Origin: an uncultured Collinsella sp.
GTDB taxonomy: Bacteria; Actinomycetota; Coriobacteriia; Coriobacteriales; Coriobacteriaceae
DNA length: 47,350 bases
Direction of reading: 5' to 3'
Assembly: GCA_900540995.1 (NCBI GenBank)
Contig: UQHO01000014.1
Span: 1-47,350 of the forward strand
Below the pieces are notes generated by a model. The model saw only the letters and a program-made list of their open reading frames with translations, was not told the origin of the DNA and ran no database searches. Position 1 is the first letter of the stretch, and every line of letters begins with the position of its first letter. The position numbers and the translations under genes are program-made. This document shows positions 1-8,379 of this stretch, piece after piece.

Positions 1-220
1 AGCAACGTGACGCCAGAGGAAAAGCCGATGCGGCTCGCGCGCTCCCTCGTATACCCGATAGACCGTCTGCATGTGTATGCCAGCCCCTTACGCTCTGGTG
101 CAAGTTTGTTTACTGTGGGGCATTCTCGCACGAAACGTTCAATCTATTTGCCCAGAGCGCATGTTGGTTTGGTGAGCGGCTCTAGTAGTCGGTGAAAGTG
201 AGGGGGTTAATTGAAGATTT
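1..220. other. Window edge, no supported gene
   Basis: I see no gene here. A short open frame on the plus strand (7-195) has no ribosome-binding site and no recognisable composition, so I do not call it. No terminator-like hairpin with a T-tract follows the antitoxin gene that ends at 221. Confidence 0.5.
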
Positions 221-523
221 TTAGCGCGCAAGCGTAACGGTACGATCGGGAAACTCGATGCTTGCAACCAGTTTTCCGCCGAGGCTCTCTGCGTACCTGC
301 TCAGCGTGTCGAGCCTCATCGAACCCAACTCCCCACGCTCGAGCTCGGATACACGTTTTTGAGAAACGCCCATCGACTGGGCGACCGACGCCTGTGTTAG
401 ATCTTTTAACCTGCGAATCTGAGCAAGCTTATAGGCTTCGATACGATCGCGAGTCCTCTCCTGCTCGGCGGTAATGGAGTCGCGTGTTATCCCGCGAGAT
501 TCCATATACTCATGCAGTTCCAT
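221..523 (-). CDS. HigA-like antitoxin, XRE-family HTH
   Basis: Antitoxin and probable autorepressor of a type II toxin-antitoxin pair. The 100-residue protein has a classic XRE/Cro helix-turn-helix at about residues 36-90 (LTQASVAQSMGVSQKRVSEL is the two-helix core). The N-terminal 35 residues are charged and helical. The start ATG at 523 follows a strong AAGGAGG that lies inside the preceding toxin gene, and the two genes overlap by 14 bp, so they are translationally coupled. Toxin first, antitoxin second is the HigBA order. Family knowledge says the antitoxin binds the toxin and the operator; the dyad at 915-929 is the likely operator. Assignment to the HigA class rather than another XRE antitoxin is inferred from the partner. 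Confidence 0.85.
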   Translation of the reverse strand: MELHEYMESRGITRDSITAEQERTRDRIEAYKLAQIRRLKDLTQASVAQSMGVSQKRVSELERGELGSMRLDTLSRYAESLGGKLVASIEFPDRTVTLAR

Positions 524-905
524 CTCGATCGAGCCTCCTTACGTGGCGACGGTATATTTGCTCGGCCCTTGGAATGTTGATCGCATACCAACCGTTCCAT
601 TTTGCCCTTGACGATCCCGCTCGCGACTTATCACCCGCCAATAGCAATACCGCCTGGCGCTTGGGGTCAAAGGCGAAGAGGATGCGAATCACCTGCCCAC
701 CACACGACGTCACTCTCAGCTCCTTTAAATGATGAAGCTTCGAGCCCTTTACGCGGTCAACCAGCGGACGACCAAGGCTGGGACCTTCCTTCTCGAGCAC
801 CAAAAGGTCTGCGTAAATCTGTCGCAACGTAGACTCATCCTGCTCATCGAGCCAAGGCTCGATGTAATCGAGCACAATGCGGTATCGATGCGGCTGATTT
901 GACAT
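510..905 (-). CDS. HigB/RelE-like toxin (Gp49 family)
   Basis: Probable ribosome-dependent mRNA interferase of 131 residues. The pattern of a charged N-terminus, LGRPLVDRVKGSKLHHLKEL, then RVTSCGGQVIRILFAFDP and a LLLAGDK strand followed by a Lys/Arg-rich tail is typical of the RelE/HigB Gp49-like group. The start ATG at 905 is preceded by GAAGGAGAAAGGT, a good ribosome site. It is the first gene of a two-gene operon with the XRE antitoxin. It is slightly longer than most HigB proteins (90-120 residues) because of a C-terminal extension ending RRHVRRLDRDGTA. Toxicity is inferred from family and context. Confidence 0.83.
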   Translation of the reverse strand: MSNQPHRYRIVLDYIEPWLDEQDESTLRQIYADLLVLEKEGPSLGRPLVDRVKGSKLHHLKELRVTSCGGQVIRILFAFDPKRQAVLLLAGDKSRAGSSRAKWNGWYAINIPRAEQIYRRHVRRLDRDGTA

Positions 906-914
906 ACCTTTCTC

Positions 915-929
915 CTTCTATAGTAGAAG
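915..929 (-). promoter_or_regulatory. Probable HigBA operator dyad
   Basis: CTTCTA-TAG-TAGAAG is a perfect 6-bp dyad with a 3-nt centre, 10 nt upstream of the toxin start and overlapping a TATAG-like -10 read on the minus strand. Position and symmetry fit an autorepression site for the XRE antitoxin. No binding evidence is available. Confidence 0.5.
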
Positions 930-1014
930 TTTTACGGTATATTGCAAGAGCGGAAATAGGCTCGAAGGGTCTTTTTTGCAGAAGTGAAGCCCGAGATCAG
1001 TAGGCAACGAGGGG

Positions 1015-1461
1015 TTATTGGACGGCTACGAACTTCTTTGGTCTTCCGGCGTGACGTTCTTGGGCGGCGTAGCGCTCGATGCTGTCTATCGTTATCATCC
1101 GACGGCCGTCGACGAGTTCAACATCGAGCTTTCCGGCTTTGACCAGCGCGGTAATCCGCGGAGCGGAGACTTTGAGGTCCAGCGCTGCGTCTTTAAATGT
1201 TCGGCACGCCGCTTCCCGAGCGTCCTCGTGGTCGATTTCGACTGAAAGGGCCACGACCTCGGCCGAGCGTTCGTACCCCGCCGGAGTCAAACCGTTGTTG
1301 AGGTCGTCGGCCAAAAACGCCATCAGTGCCTCGGTGGCATGGGCAATCGCTTCTTCGCGCGTATCGCCATCGGCAAAGGCGCCGGGAATCTGCGGGAAGC
1401 TGGCGCAGTAACCGTCGTCTTCTTTTATGAGAACGCAGTCATAGGTAAATCGCTGCCTCAT
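1015..1461 (-). CDS. hicB: HicB-like antitoxin
   Basis: Antitoxin of a HicAB pair, 148 residues from the chosen start. The N-terminal half (YDCVLIKEDDGYCASFPQIPG, then GDTREEAIAHATEAL) is the partial RNase H fold that binds and blocks HicA. The C-terminal part (about 95-148, with a KVSAPRITALVKAGKLD helix pair) looks like a DNA-binding domain. I start at the ATG at 1461 because TTGGAGG sits 4 nt upstream and 11 bp separate it from the hicA stop. An in-frame start at 1506 would overlap hicA and has no good ribosome site. It probably represses its own operon through the dyad at 1683-1704. Confidence 0.87.
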   Translation of the reverse strand: MRQRFTYDCVLIKEDDGYCASFPQIPGAFADGDTREEAIAHATEALMAFLADDLNNGLTPAGYERSAEVVALSVEIDHEDAREAACRTFKDAALDLKVSAPRITALVKAGKLDVELVDGRRMITIDSIERYAAQERHAGRPKKFVAVQ

Positions 1462-1472
1462 TTTGCCTCCAA

Positions 1473-1658
1473 CTACCATCCAGCTTGGCGACGAATACTT
1501 GCCCACGTGCCCTTCTTTGGTCGATCGCCACCAGAGCCGTTCACGGTGACAACACGGTCACCAGAAACATACTTAGCATGACTACCGACTTGCGCGACCT
1601 TCACGAATCCATCGTGCTTGAGTAGGGCAATGATTTCCCGAAAGGTAGGGGGTTGCAT
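1473..1658 (-). CDS. hicA: HicA-like mRNA interferase toxin
   Basis: Small 61-residue toxin with the double-stranded-RNA-binding-like fold of HicA. It keeps the catalytic His in GSHAKY (residues 26-31, usually GSHHKF) and the later GTWASIRRQAG helix that normally reads as GTLxxILKQAG. It lies first in the operon, with hicB 11 bp downstream, the usual toxin-antitoxin order for this family. The upstream spacer is AT-rich and carries a promoter and a perfect dyad. Family knowledge: HicA cleaves mRNA and is neutralised by HicB. Confidence 0.87.
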   Translation of the reverse strand: MQPPTFREIIALLKHDGFVKVAQVGSHAKYVSGDRVVTVNGSGGDRPKKGTWASIRRQAGW

Positions 1659-1682
1659 GGGCCGACCTCTTTCAGCCGTCCT

Positions 1683-1704
1683 AATTATAAACTACTTTAT
1701 AATT
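1683..1704 (-). promoter_or_regulatory. hicAB promoter and operator
   Basis: AATTATAAA-CTAC-TTTATAATT is a perfect 9-bp dyad. Read on the minus strand it contains a consensus TATAAT -10, with TTAGCA 17 bp upstream as a weak -35. A repressor bound here would cover the -10, fitting HicB autorepression. The start codon of hicA is about 25 nt further downstream. Confidence 0.6.
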
Positions 1705-1726
1705 TTTGCTAACCAGTTAATAAATA

Positions 1727-2977
1727 TTACTGGCGCTGTTTGGGCTCGGTGATGATAGCTCGGACGATGCGGGGGCGATCGGTGAGGTCGTGGACGATAC
1801 GCACGTCCGAAAGGCCTGCCTGGCGACAGAGCTCGGCCGCGGCATCGAGGGCGCCCTCGTAGAGCTCACAAGCAAACAGGCCGCCGGCGCGCAGCATGTA
1901 AGGCGCCGCATTGAGCAGGCGGCGGAAGATGTCGAGGCCGTCGGCACCGCCCTCGAGCGCCAGGTCGGGCTCAAAGTCCTTGACCTCGTGCGGCAGCGAG
2001 CGCATGACACCGGTCGGGATGTAAGGCGGGTTGGAAACGAGCACATCAAAGGCGCCCCACTCGTCGTGGGGAATGGAGCTCACCAGGTTGGTGAGGCTGA
2101 AGGCAACCTCATCTGCCGTGAGGCCGAGGGCATCGCGGTTTTTGGTGGCCAGATCGATGGCGCGCGGCTCGATATCGGTAGCGGTGCAGGTAACGTGGCC
2201 GCGACGCTCCCAGGCAAGCGAGAGCGAGATGCAGCCCGTGCCGCAGCCGACCTCGAGAACGCGGGCAGTGCGGGGCTCGGCTGGGGCAGGCGCAGCGGCA
2301 TCCTGAGCTGAAACCGTCTCCTGGTCGGCACCCTCGATGGCGATGCCGTATTCGTCGAGCTCGGGCTCGGCGGCTTCCGCGGCTTCGGCTTCTGCTGCTT
2401 GCGCGGCGGCTTCCTCGGCCTCGCGATCGGCAAGCTCCTCGGCATAGGCGCGGCTGCCGAGTACGTCGCCGCCTAGCGCCGCCTCATCGGCGGCCGTCAG
2501 GTTGGCAGCACGGCGCTCGGCGGTCGCGCGTTCGTCGGCCAGCGCCGCCTCGGCTTTGCGGGCCTGCTCGACCTCATCGTTCCAAGGCAGCTCAACACGC
2601 TGACGGGCAGCGGCCTCAGGGCTCAGCACCTCGGCATCCAGATAGTTCAGGACTTCCTCGACGAGCATCTCGGTCTCGGGGCGCGGAATGAGCACACCGG
2701 GGGCGCACGCGACGTCGATCATGCGGAACTGCGTGCTGCCGGTGATGTACTGCAGTGGCTCGCCTTTGGCGCGACGAACGACGGCCGCGTGCATGGTCTC
2801 GAGCTGGGCCGCGTTAAGCGTCTCGTCCATGCGCATATATAAGTCGATACGCGCCAAGCCCGTGGCCGCGCACAGCAGCCACTCGGCAGAAAGACGGGGG
2901 TGCTCCTCGCCGCGCTCGGCTAGGTACTCCTTGGTCCACTCGAGACAACGCTTGATGGTCCAGATCTCGTTTGCCAT
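1727..2977 (-). CDS. prmC: PrmC/HemK release-factor glutamine methyltransferase with a large acidic insert
   Basis: N5-glutamine methyltransferase that methylates the Gln of the GGQ motif in release factors, using S-adenosylmethionine. The protein is 416 residues from the ATG at 2977, which has GGGAGG 5 nt upstream. The N-terminal helical substrate domain (1-110, ending VLIPRPETEMLVEEVL) is normal. The methyltransferase domain starts near 237 with LEVGCGTGCISL and has the catalytic NPPY at 316-319. Between them lies about 120 residues rich in Ala and Glu (about 115-235) that PrmC proteins of about 280 residues lack. The insert sits between the two domains, so both catalytic halves look intact. 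The target, prfA, lies directly upstream on the same strand. Confidence 0.93.
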   Translation of the reverse strand: MANEIWTIKRCLEWTKEYLAERGEEHPRLSAEWLLCAATGLARIDLYMRMDETLNAAQLETMHAAVVRRAKGEPLQYITGSTQFRMIDVACAPGVLIPRPETEMLVEEVLNYLDAEVLSPEAAARQRVELPWNDEVEQARKAEAALADERATAERRAANLTAADEAALGGDVLGSRAYAEELADREAEEAAAQAAEAEAAEAAEPELDEYGIAIEGADQETVSAQDAAAPAPAEPRTARVLEVGCGTGCISLSLAWERRGHVTCTATDIEPRAIDLATKNRDALGLTADEVAFSLTNLVSSIPHDEWGAFDVLVSNPPYIPTGVMRSLPHEVKDFEPDLALEGGADGLDIFRRLLNAAPYMLRAGGLFACELYEGALDAAAELCRQAGLSDVRIVHDLTDRPRIVRAIITEPKQRQ

Positions 2978-3455
2978 GGGGCCCTCCCCTCTTAAGCGCC
3001 GGGCGGCGCGCGAATGTCGGAGCAGATTGTAAGCGAGGCCAGCGCTTGGCAAAGGACGATTGAAGGCGATTATCGAGAATCAGCCCAGAATTTTGCTTGG
3101 AGCCCACCTGAAGTGTTCATTCGTCGACGTCTAAATCTGCATTCGTCAAGCTTTTGGCAAGGTTGACCCAAAACTGACCAATATCTAACCAAGAACTTGC
3201 CAAATCACTTGACGCGCGACGCACCAAAAAGGGACCCGCGACTTCTTGGACAATTTTTTGAGCAATATTTTCAATTGCAGATGCACGCCGCTAATTTCTT
3301 TGAGCAGGTAGCCGGCTTAATGTCCATCAAAGCCGATTAAATAACATCTCAAAGCAATGTCCCCAACGACTCCCTACGGGTCATTTGACAACCAAGGAAA
3401 CGCCGATGTTTTGGCAATGCCAGCGAGCGACGTCCGGGGCGAACAAGTTGGCATG
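2978..3455. other. Long spacer between prfA and prmC
   Basis: About 480 bp with no open frame I would call. It is more AT-rich than its neighbours and contains no tRNA. The sequence around 3410-3450 (GGCAATGCCAGCGAGCGACG) resembles the stretch at about 13178-13200 that flanks another copy of the 3'-UTR element. Any prmC promoter must be here, but I could not resolve one with confidence. Confidence 0.4.
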
Positions 3456-3564
3456 AAAAAGGCAAGGCATTGACCTTCTGGTCATGCCTTGCCTTTTGAA
3501 TGACAAATTGTCGCCCTGGGCGGCGCGCAGCGTCGGCCGGTCCGCCGTTCGGTAGAACGGCGGA
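3456..3564 (-). terminator. prfA 3'-UTR element, copy 1 (stem-loop, conserved core, intrinsic terminator)
   Basis: Read on the minus strand, immediately after the prfA stop: a perfect 10-bp stem with a TACC loop (3541-3564), a conserved CGACGCTGC core, a small GACAA-TTGTC hairpin, then a terminator whose A-tract, long stem (GGCAAGGCA with its complement) and T-tract span 3456-3497. The terminator is symmetrical enough to work in both directions. Copies occur at 9449-9557 and 13226-13327, with a decayed one at 21188-21246. Confidence 0.75.
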
Positions 3565-3566
3565 AC

Positions 3567-4634
3567 TTAAACTGCCTGTGCCAGCTTCTCGGCTCGCTCG
3601 GCGGCGGCGAGTGCCTCGATGACGGTGCCGAGCTGGTCGCCCAGGAGGACGCCGTTGTAGGTGGAGTTGAAGCCGATACGGTGATCGGTCACGCGGTCCT
3701 GGGGCTGGTTGTAGGTACGAATCTTCTCGGAACGGTTGCCGTGGCCGATCTGGCTCTGGCGCTCGGCACCGAGCTCAGCCTGCTGCTTCTCGAGCTCCAT
3801 CTCGTACAGACGAGCGCGCAGCATCTGCATGCAGACCTCGCGGTTCTGGATCTGGGAGCGCTGCTCCTGCGACTGCACCACGGTGTTGGTGGGCAGGTGG
3901 GTGATGCGCACGGCGGAATAAGTGGTGTTAACGCACTGACCGCCAGGGCCGGAGGCGCAGTAGGTGTCGATGCGCAGGTCGGACTGGTTGATCTGGACGT
4001 CGATTTCCTCGGCCTCGGGAAGTACGGCGACGGTCGCCGTGGAGGTCTGGATACGGCCCTGGGACTCGGTCTTGGGAACGCGCTGGACGCGGTGCACGCC
4101 GGACTCGAACTTCATGACGGAGTAGACGCGGTCGCCCTCGACCTTGAACTCAATGGACTTAAAGCCGCCGGCCTCGCTGGGGCTGGAGTCGAGCACGGTG
4201 GTCTTCCAGCCGCGCGACTCGCAGAAGCGCTGATACATCTTGTACAGATCGCCGGCAAAGATGGCCGCCTCGTCGCCACCGGCGGCAGAGCGAATCTCGA
4301 CAATGGTGTTCTTGTCGTCGTTGGGGTCGCTCGGGATGAGCATGTACTTAATGTCTTCCTCGAGCTGGGGAAGCTTGGCCTCGTTTTCGGAGATGTCCAT
4401 CTGGAGCATCTCCTTCTCATCGGCATCGGTAGTATCGTGGAGCATTTCCTTGGCAGCCTCGATGTCATCAAGCGCGCCGATGTACTCGCGCGAGGCGGCG
4501 ATGAGGTCGGACTGGTGCGCGTACTCCTTGTTGAGACGCGTGAACTCCTTGATATCGGAGGCGACGGCCGGGTCGGAAAGCTTCTTCTCGAGCTCCTCGT
4601 AGGCCTTGATGATCTTTTCGAGCTTGTCGCGCAT
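3567..4634 (-). CDS. prfA: Peptide chain release factor 1
   Basis: Class I release factor reading UAA and UAG, 355 residues, normal length. The coiled N-terminal domain (about 1-105) is followed by the anticodon-recognition and catalytic domains. The GGQ that enters the peptidyl-transferase centre is at 231-233 (CASGPGGQCVNTTYSAVRI). The tripeptide equivalent to the PxT selector reads PKT (187-189, VQRVPKTESQGR). It is not the SPF of RF2, so RF1 is the right call. The start ATG at 4634 has AAAGGAG 7 nt upstream. prmC, the methylase for its GGQ Gln, lies downstream on the same strand but is separated by a terminator and a 480-bp spacer, so the two are probably separate transcripts. Confidence 0.96.
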   Translation of the reverse strand: MRDKLEKIIKAYEELEKKLSDPAVASDIKEFTRLNKEYAHQSDLIAASREYIGALDDIEAAKEMLHDTTDADEKEMLQMDISENEAKLPQLEEDIKYMLIPSDPNDDKNTIVEIRSAAGGDEAAIFAGDLYKMYQRFCESRGWKTTVLDSSPSEAGGFKSIEFKVEGDRVYSVMKFESGVHRVQRVPKTESQGRIQTSTATVAVLPEAEEIDVQINQSDLRIDTYCASGPGGQCVNTTYSAVRITHLPTNTVVQSQEQRSQIQNREVCMQMLRARLYEMELEKQQAELGAERQSQIGHGNRSEKIRTYNQPQDRVTDHRIGFNSTYNGVLLGDQLGTVIEALAAAERAEKLAQAV

Positions 4635-4843
4635 GACGGGACTCCTTTATATGCGTGAAGGTGAAAATCGGCAGAATTGATGGGGCGCACGGCGCCACTG
4701 CGGGGGTAAGTCCAGCTAGAACATGTCGATCTTCAGATACATGCGCATCCCTTCGCGTACGGGGTACATAGTTGCGGTCTAACCCATACATGATAGCGTG
4801 CGCAGGCAAACCTGCATATAACCCGCATGGAATGAGTGGACGT

Positions 4844-4922
4844 AGCCGTTGGGGACGTTCCTTAACGGCTAGTCGTTTAAGAACGTCCCCAACGGCTAAC
4901 AAAGGGAGCGTCGCTTTGTCAT
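4844..4922 (-). terminator. Large hairpin plus decayed palindrome after the M20 peptidase gene
   Basis: A perfect 17-bp inverted repeat (AGCCGTTGGGGACGTTC at 4844-4860, complement at 4881-4897) is followed at 4899-4922 by ACAAAG...CTTTGTCAT, a degenerate member of the TGTGACAAAGGG palindrome family. It ends 3-4 nt from the peptidase stop codon at 4926. It probably ends that operon; there is no long T-tract. Confidence 0.5.
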
Positions 4923-4925
4923 ATT

Positions 4926-6341
4926 CTAGAGCGCTTGAAGCAGGGCGATGAGGAAGCGAACACCCTGGAGGTAGGCGCGGCGGGTGATGCGCTCGTTGGT
5001 GCCGTGGACGCCGCGGTCGCACTCATCATCGTCGACCACAAACGCCGAAAAACGAATGCATTCGGAGCAAATGCGCTGGTAGTTGGCAGCATCGGTCGCG
5101 CCGATCACGGTCGAGGGGACAATCGCCAACGGCTCGGATGATCCGTTTTCCTCCGTCCCCTTTGGATCGCGGAAATAGCGGGCGGCGATGGAGTGAACCG
5201 CCTCGAGGCCGGGACCACCGATGCGCGGGGACGGCGAGGGTTCGGAGCTGCCGGGGCCCAGCTCCACTTCGACACGACCGGCAAGGTCCGCCCCGGCAAC
5301 CGCCTCACGGCAGCGCGCCACAACGTCGGCCACGCTCGTGCCCTCGAGCATGCGGAAGTTAATGTTGGCCCACATATCCTGCGGCATCACGTTAGCACCG
5401 GTGCTACCGCCCTCGATTTGGGTCGGTGCACAGGTGGTGGTCACGAGCGGATAGAGCTTCTTGCTGGCGAGGCAATCGCGGACAATGGCGCCCCCGTTGG
5501 CGGCAATCTCATCCGCCGTGTAAAGCCCCAGCTCGACAAGCTGCGCGGCAAGCAGATCGGTCACGCGCGTCGGCCACTCGATATCGCAGATTGCGGCGAT
5601 GGCACGGCCGAGCACCTCGAGCGACGTGCCGCCGTAGGGATTGGACGAATGCCCGCCCTCGCTACGCGTCCTCAACACGATATCGGCGTAGCCCTTCTCC
5701 GCGAGATCGGCATGCATAAGCCAGCCCTCGCCCGCGCCGTACTCGGCAGCCGGAACGATGCGGTAGTCACCCTCGTCGATCAGGTACTCAAGCTCAATGC
5801 CGCGCTCCTCGAGCGCGCGGCCGATGGCGCCTGCGCCGCACTGCGTAGTCTCCTCGTCCTGGCCAAAGGCCAGGAGCAGCGTGCGCTCGTGCTGCCAACC
5901 GTGCGCCAGCGCATACTCGACAGCCTCGAGAATGCCTGCGACCTGGTCTTTCATGTCGATCGCGCCGCGACCCCAAATGTAGGTGTCGTCCACGTGGCCG
6001 CTAAAGGGGGCATGCGTCCAGTCAGCCTCGGTGCCGGGCACCACGGGGACCACGTCCATGTGGCCCATGAGCATGACGGGTTTGAGGGCGGAGTCGGAAC
6101 CGCCAAGCGTCACCAACAGCGAATGGCCGACAAGCTCGACCTCGCCCGCCGCAAATACGTGCGGCCAGGCCTGCTGCATATACGCACGCAGATCGTCAAA
6201 CGGCTGCCAATCCACCGCCTCGGCATCCATGCTCGAAATGGTCGGAAACGACAGCACGCGGCCCAAGCGCTCGCACGCGCCGGCCTCGTCTATATCGGCA
6301 AAATCGTCCTCATGCGCAAAGAAGCGCCAAACCTCGGCCAT
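4926..6341 (-). CDS. M20-family (CPS1/ArgE-like) zinc peptidase
   Basis: Predicted cytoplasmic metallopeptidase that trims short peptides or acylated amino acids, 471 residues. Visible M20 motifs are GHMDVVPV (H94, D96), GRGAIDMKD (D129 bridging both zincs), FGQDEE (E163 as base, E164 as ligand), IDEGD near 188-192, and a final VHGTNER His near 446. The lid/dimerisation domain sits between about 215 and 345. The start ATG at 6341 has AAAGGA upstream; an earlier in-frame start lacks a ribosome site. It is the last gene after an amino-acid ABC importer (72-bp gap), so a role in processing imported peptides or amino-acid conjugates is a reasonable inference. Exact substrate is unknown. Confidence 0.88.
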   Translation of the reverse strand: MAEVWRFFAHEDDFADIDEAGACERLGRVLSFPTISSMDAEAVDWQPFDDLRAYMQQAWPHVFAAGEVELVGHSLLVTLGGSDSALKPVMLMGHMDVVPVVPGTEADWTHAPFSGHVDDTYIWGRGAIDMKDQVAGILEAVEYALAHGWQHERTLLLAFGQDEETTQCGAGAIGRALEERGIELEYLIDEGDYRIVPAAEYGAGEGWLMHADLAEKGYADIVLRTRSEGGHSSNPYGGTSLEVLGRAIAAICDIEWPTRVTDLLAAQLVELGLYTADEIAANGGAIVRDCLASKKLYPLVTTTCAPTQIEGGSTGANVMPQDMWANINFRMLEGTSVADVVARCREAVAGADLAGRVEVELGPGSSEPSPSPRIGGPGLEAVHSIAARYFRDPKGTEENGSSEPLAIVPSTVIGATDAANYQRICSECIRFSAFVVDDDECDRGVHGTNERITRRAYLQGVRFLIALLQAL

Positions 6342-6413
6342 GACATCCTTTCGATTGTGACGACAAAGGCCGCCCCACCGGAGCGGCCCCATCGTTCACA
6401 CATTTGCGGTCGG

Positions 6414-7199
6414 TTATTTGTCCTCGAGATAGCGAGAGAGGAACTCGCGGGTGCGCTGGTGCTTGGGGTTGCCGAAGAGCTCGGCCGGCGCGGCGTCCTC
6501 GAGCACCACGCCCTTGTCCATAAAGACCACGCGGTCGGACACCGTGCGGGCAAAGGCCATCTCGTGCGTGACGACGACCATGGTCATGCCGTCGGCGGCG
6601 AGCTTGCGCATGACCTCGAGCACCTCGCCCACGATCTCGGGGTCGAGCGCGGAGGTCGGCTCGTCGAACAGCATGATCTGCGGATTCAAACATAGGGCAC
6701 GAGCGATGGCCACGCGCTGCTTTTGGCCGCCGGACAGGCGACCAACGGCGGCGTGCGCGAACTTCTCGAGTCCCACGCTCGTCAGATGCTCCAGCGCGAC
6801 CTTTTCGGCCTCGGCCTTGCTCATCTTTTTGAGCGTGACGGGCGCGAGCGTACAGTTGTCGAGCACATCCATGTTGTTGAACAGGTTAAAGCCCTGGAAC
6901 ACCATGCCGATGTCCTCGCGCAGCTTGTTGATGTTGCAGCGCTCGGCCGTGAGGTCCTGGCCGTGGAACCAGATGTGGCCCGCGTCCGGGGTCTCGAGCA
7001 GGTTGAGGCAGCGCAGGAAGGTCGACTTGCCCGAACCCGAGGCGCCGATGATGGTGACGACCTCACCGGGATTGACAGCGAGGTCGATGCCCTTAAGCAC
7101 CTCAAGCGAGCCAAAGCTCTTGCGCAGGCCTTCAACGCGGATAAGCGGCTCATTGGTCTGTGCGGCGGCCGCGGTGCCGGTAGTGGCGGTATCTGCCAT
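6414..7199 (-). CDS. Polar amino-acid ABC transporter ATP-binding protein
   Basis: ATPase of an amino-acid importer (GlnQ/HisP class), 261 residues. Walker A is GASGSGKST, the signature is LSGGQKQRVAIARAL, Walker B is IMLFDEPTSALD, and the switch His sits in VVVTHEMAFA. A short Ala/Thr-rich N-terminal tail of about 20 residues precedes the domain. The ATG at 7199 has GAGGAGAATCATC upstream. It lies 22 bp after the permease gene and completes a binding protein-permease-ATPase operon. Confidence 0.93.
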   Translation of the reverse strand: MADTATTGTAAAAQTNEPLIRVEGLRKSFGSLEVLKGIDLAVNPGEVVTIIGASGSGKSTFLRCLNLLETPDAGHIWFHGQDLTAERCNINKLREDIGMVFQGFNLFNNMDVLDNCTLAPVTLKKMSKAEAEKVALEHLTSVGLEKFAHAAVGRLSGGQKQRVAIARALCLNPQIMLFDEPTSALDPEIVGEVLEVMRKLAADGMTMVVVTHEMAFARTVSDRVVFMDKGVVLEDAAPAELFGNPKHQRTREFLSRYLEDK

Positions 7200-7221
7200 G
7201 ATGATTCTCCTCGTCTTGAGC

Positions 7222-8370
7222 CTAGTTGGAGCTGGGCAGCGTTGCCGGGGCCTCGGCGCCGAGCTTTTTGCCAAAGGCCTCGAGCAGGCGGCTCGCCACG
7301 AGCGTCAGGATCAGGTAGACCACGAGTGCCACGCAGTAGACCTCCATCTGGCGATAGTACACGCCGGCGACGGTGGTGGTGGCGTACATAAGGTCGAACA
7401 CGCCGATGACCGAGAGCACCGACGAATCCTTGATGTTGATGATGAGCTCGTTGGTGAGCGCCGGAATCGCGTTTTTAATGCCCTGAGGGAACACGACCTT
7501 GCGCATAGCCTGCCACTGCGACAGACCCAGCGAGCGCGCTGCCTCGGCCTGGCCGGGATCGATGGACTCGATGCCGCCGCGCAGGACCTCCATCATGTAG
7601 GCGGTGGAGTTGAGCGAAATGGTGACGAGGCCGGCGGTGAAGGTACTCCAAATCTGGTTGGCCTGGGCAGTCTCGAAGCCCATGCCGCGCAAAACGGTGA
7701 AGCCCGCGTAATAGATGAGCAGGCCCTGGACCATCATGGGCGTGCCGCGCACGATGGTGGAGTAGACGGTCGCAAAGCCGCGGCCGATGCTCTTAAAGAA
7801 GCGTGTGAGGTCGTTATCCACGCGGTCGAACGTCTGAATGCGCAAAAACACAAGGAGCAGCGCCAGGAAGAATGCGATGACGGTGCCGAAGGTCGCAAGT
7901 GCGATGGTGATCTCGATGCCACGGATGAAGAAGTCGCCGCTCTTGTAGGTCATGTAGACCAGGCTCGACAAAAAGTCGCTGGGGTTGGAATCCGAGACAA
8001 TGCTCACCTGCACCAGATCGATAAACGACATGACGCAACGGTCGATAAAGAAGATCGCCGCGATGGCGACCACGACATAGCTGCCCAAGCGCGCGCCGCG
8101 ACGGAAGCGCTCGGAAGCAAACGGCGACGTTTCGCGATAGTCGTTCCAGTGCATGAGCTTGGTGACGAGCGCCGCCGCCGACACGACGAGCCAGGCCCAA
8201 AGGATCGCCCAGAGGCAATCCTGGAAGATGCCGGTGGGTGCCAAAAAGCTCAGCGGGGTGGGGTTGCGCTGGCTAAACGCCAGACCGAGCGCCGCGATGA
8301 CGCTCGTGCCCAGGTATACATAACGGTGGTCGGCCTTGATAAAGGAGGCCAGACGATTAATGGTTTTCAT
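7222..8370 (-). CDS. Amino-acid ABC transporter permease
   Basis: Membrane subunit of the importer, 382 residues, longer than the usual 220-250. The C-terminal 220 residues carry the HisM/GlnP core, including the EAA-type loop (LRGGIESIDPGQAEAARSLG) that contacts the ATPase. The first 130 residues add about three extra membrane segments (near 17-33, 48-66 and 95-113). Such N-terminal extensions occur in some Gram-positive amino-acid permeases. As the only permease in the operon it probably acts as a homodimer. It starts 9 bp after the binding-protein stop codon. Confidence 0.92.
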   Translation of the reverse strand: MKTINRLASFIKADHRYVYLGTSVIAALGLAFSQRNPTPLSFLAPTGIFQDCLWAILWAWLVVSAAALVTKLMHWNDYRETSPFASERFRRGARLGSYVVVAIAAIFFIDRCVMSFIDLVQVSIVSDSNPSDFLSSLVYMTYKSGDFFIRGIEITIALATFGTVIAFFLALLLVFLRIQTFDRVDNDLTRFFKSIGRGFATVYSTIVRGTPMMVQGLLIYYAGFTVLRGMGFETAQANQIWSTFTAGLVTISLNSTAYMMEVLRGGIESIDPGQAEAARSLGLSQWQAMRKVVFPQGIKNAIPALTNELIINIKDSSVLSVIGVFDLMYATTTVAGVYYRQMEVYCVALVVYLILTLVASRLLEAFGKKLGAEAPATLPSSN

Positions 8371-8379
8371 GCTGCCTCC

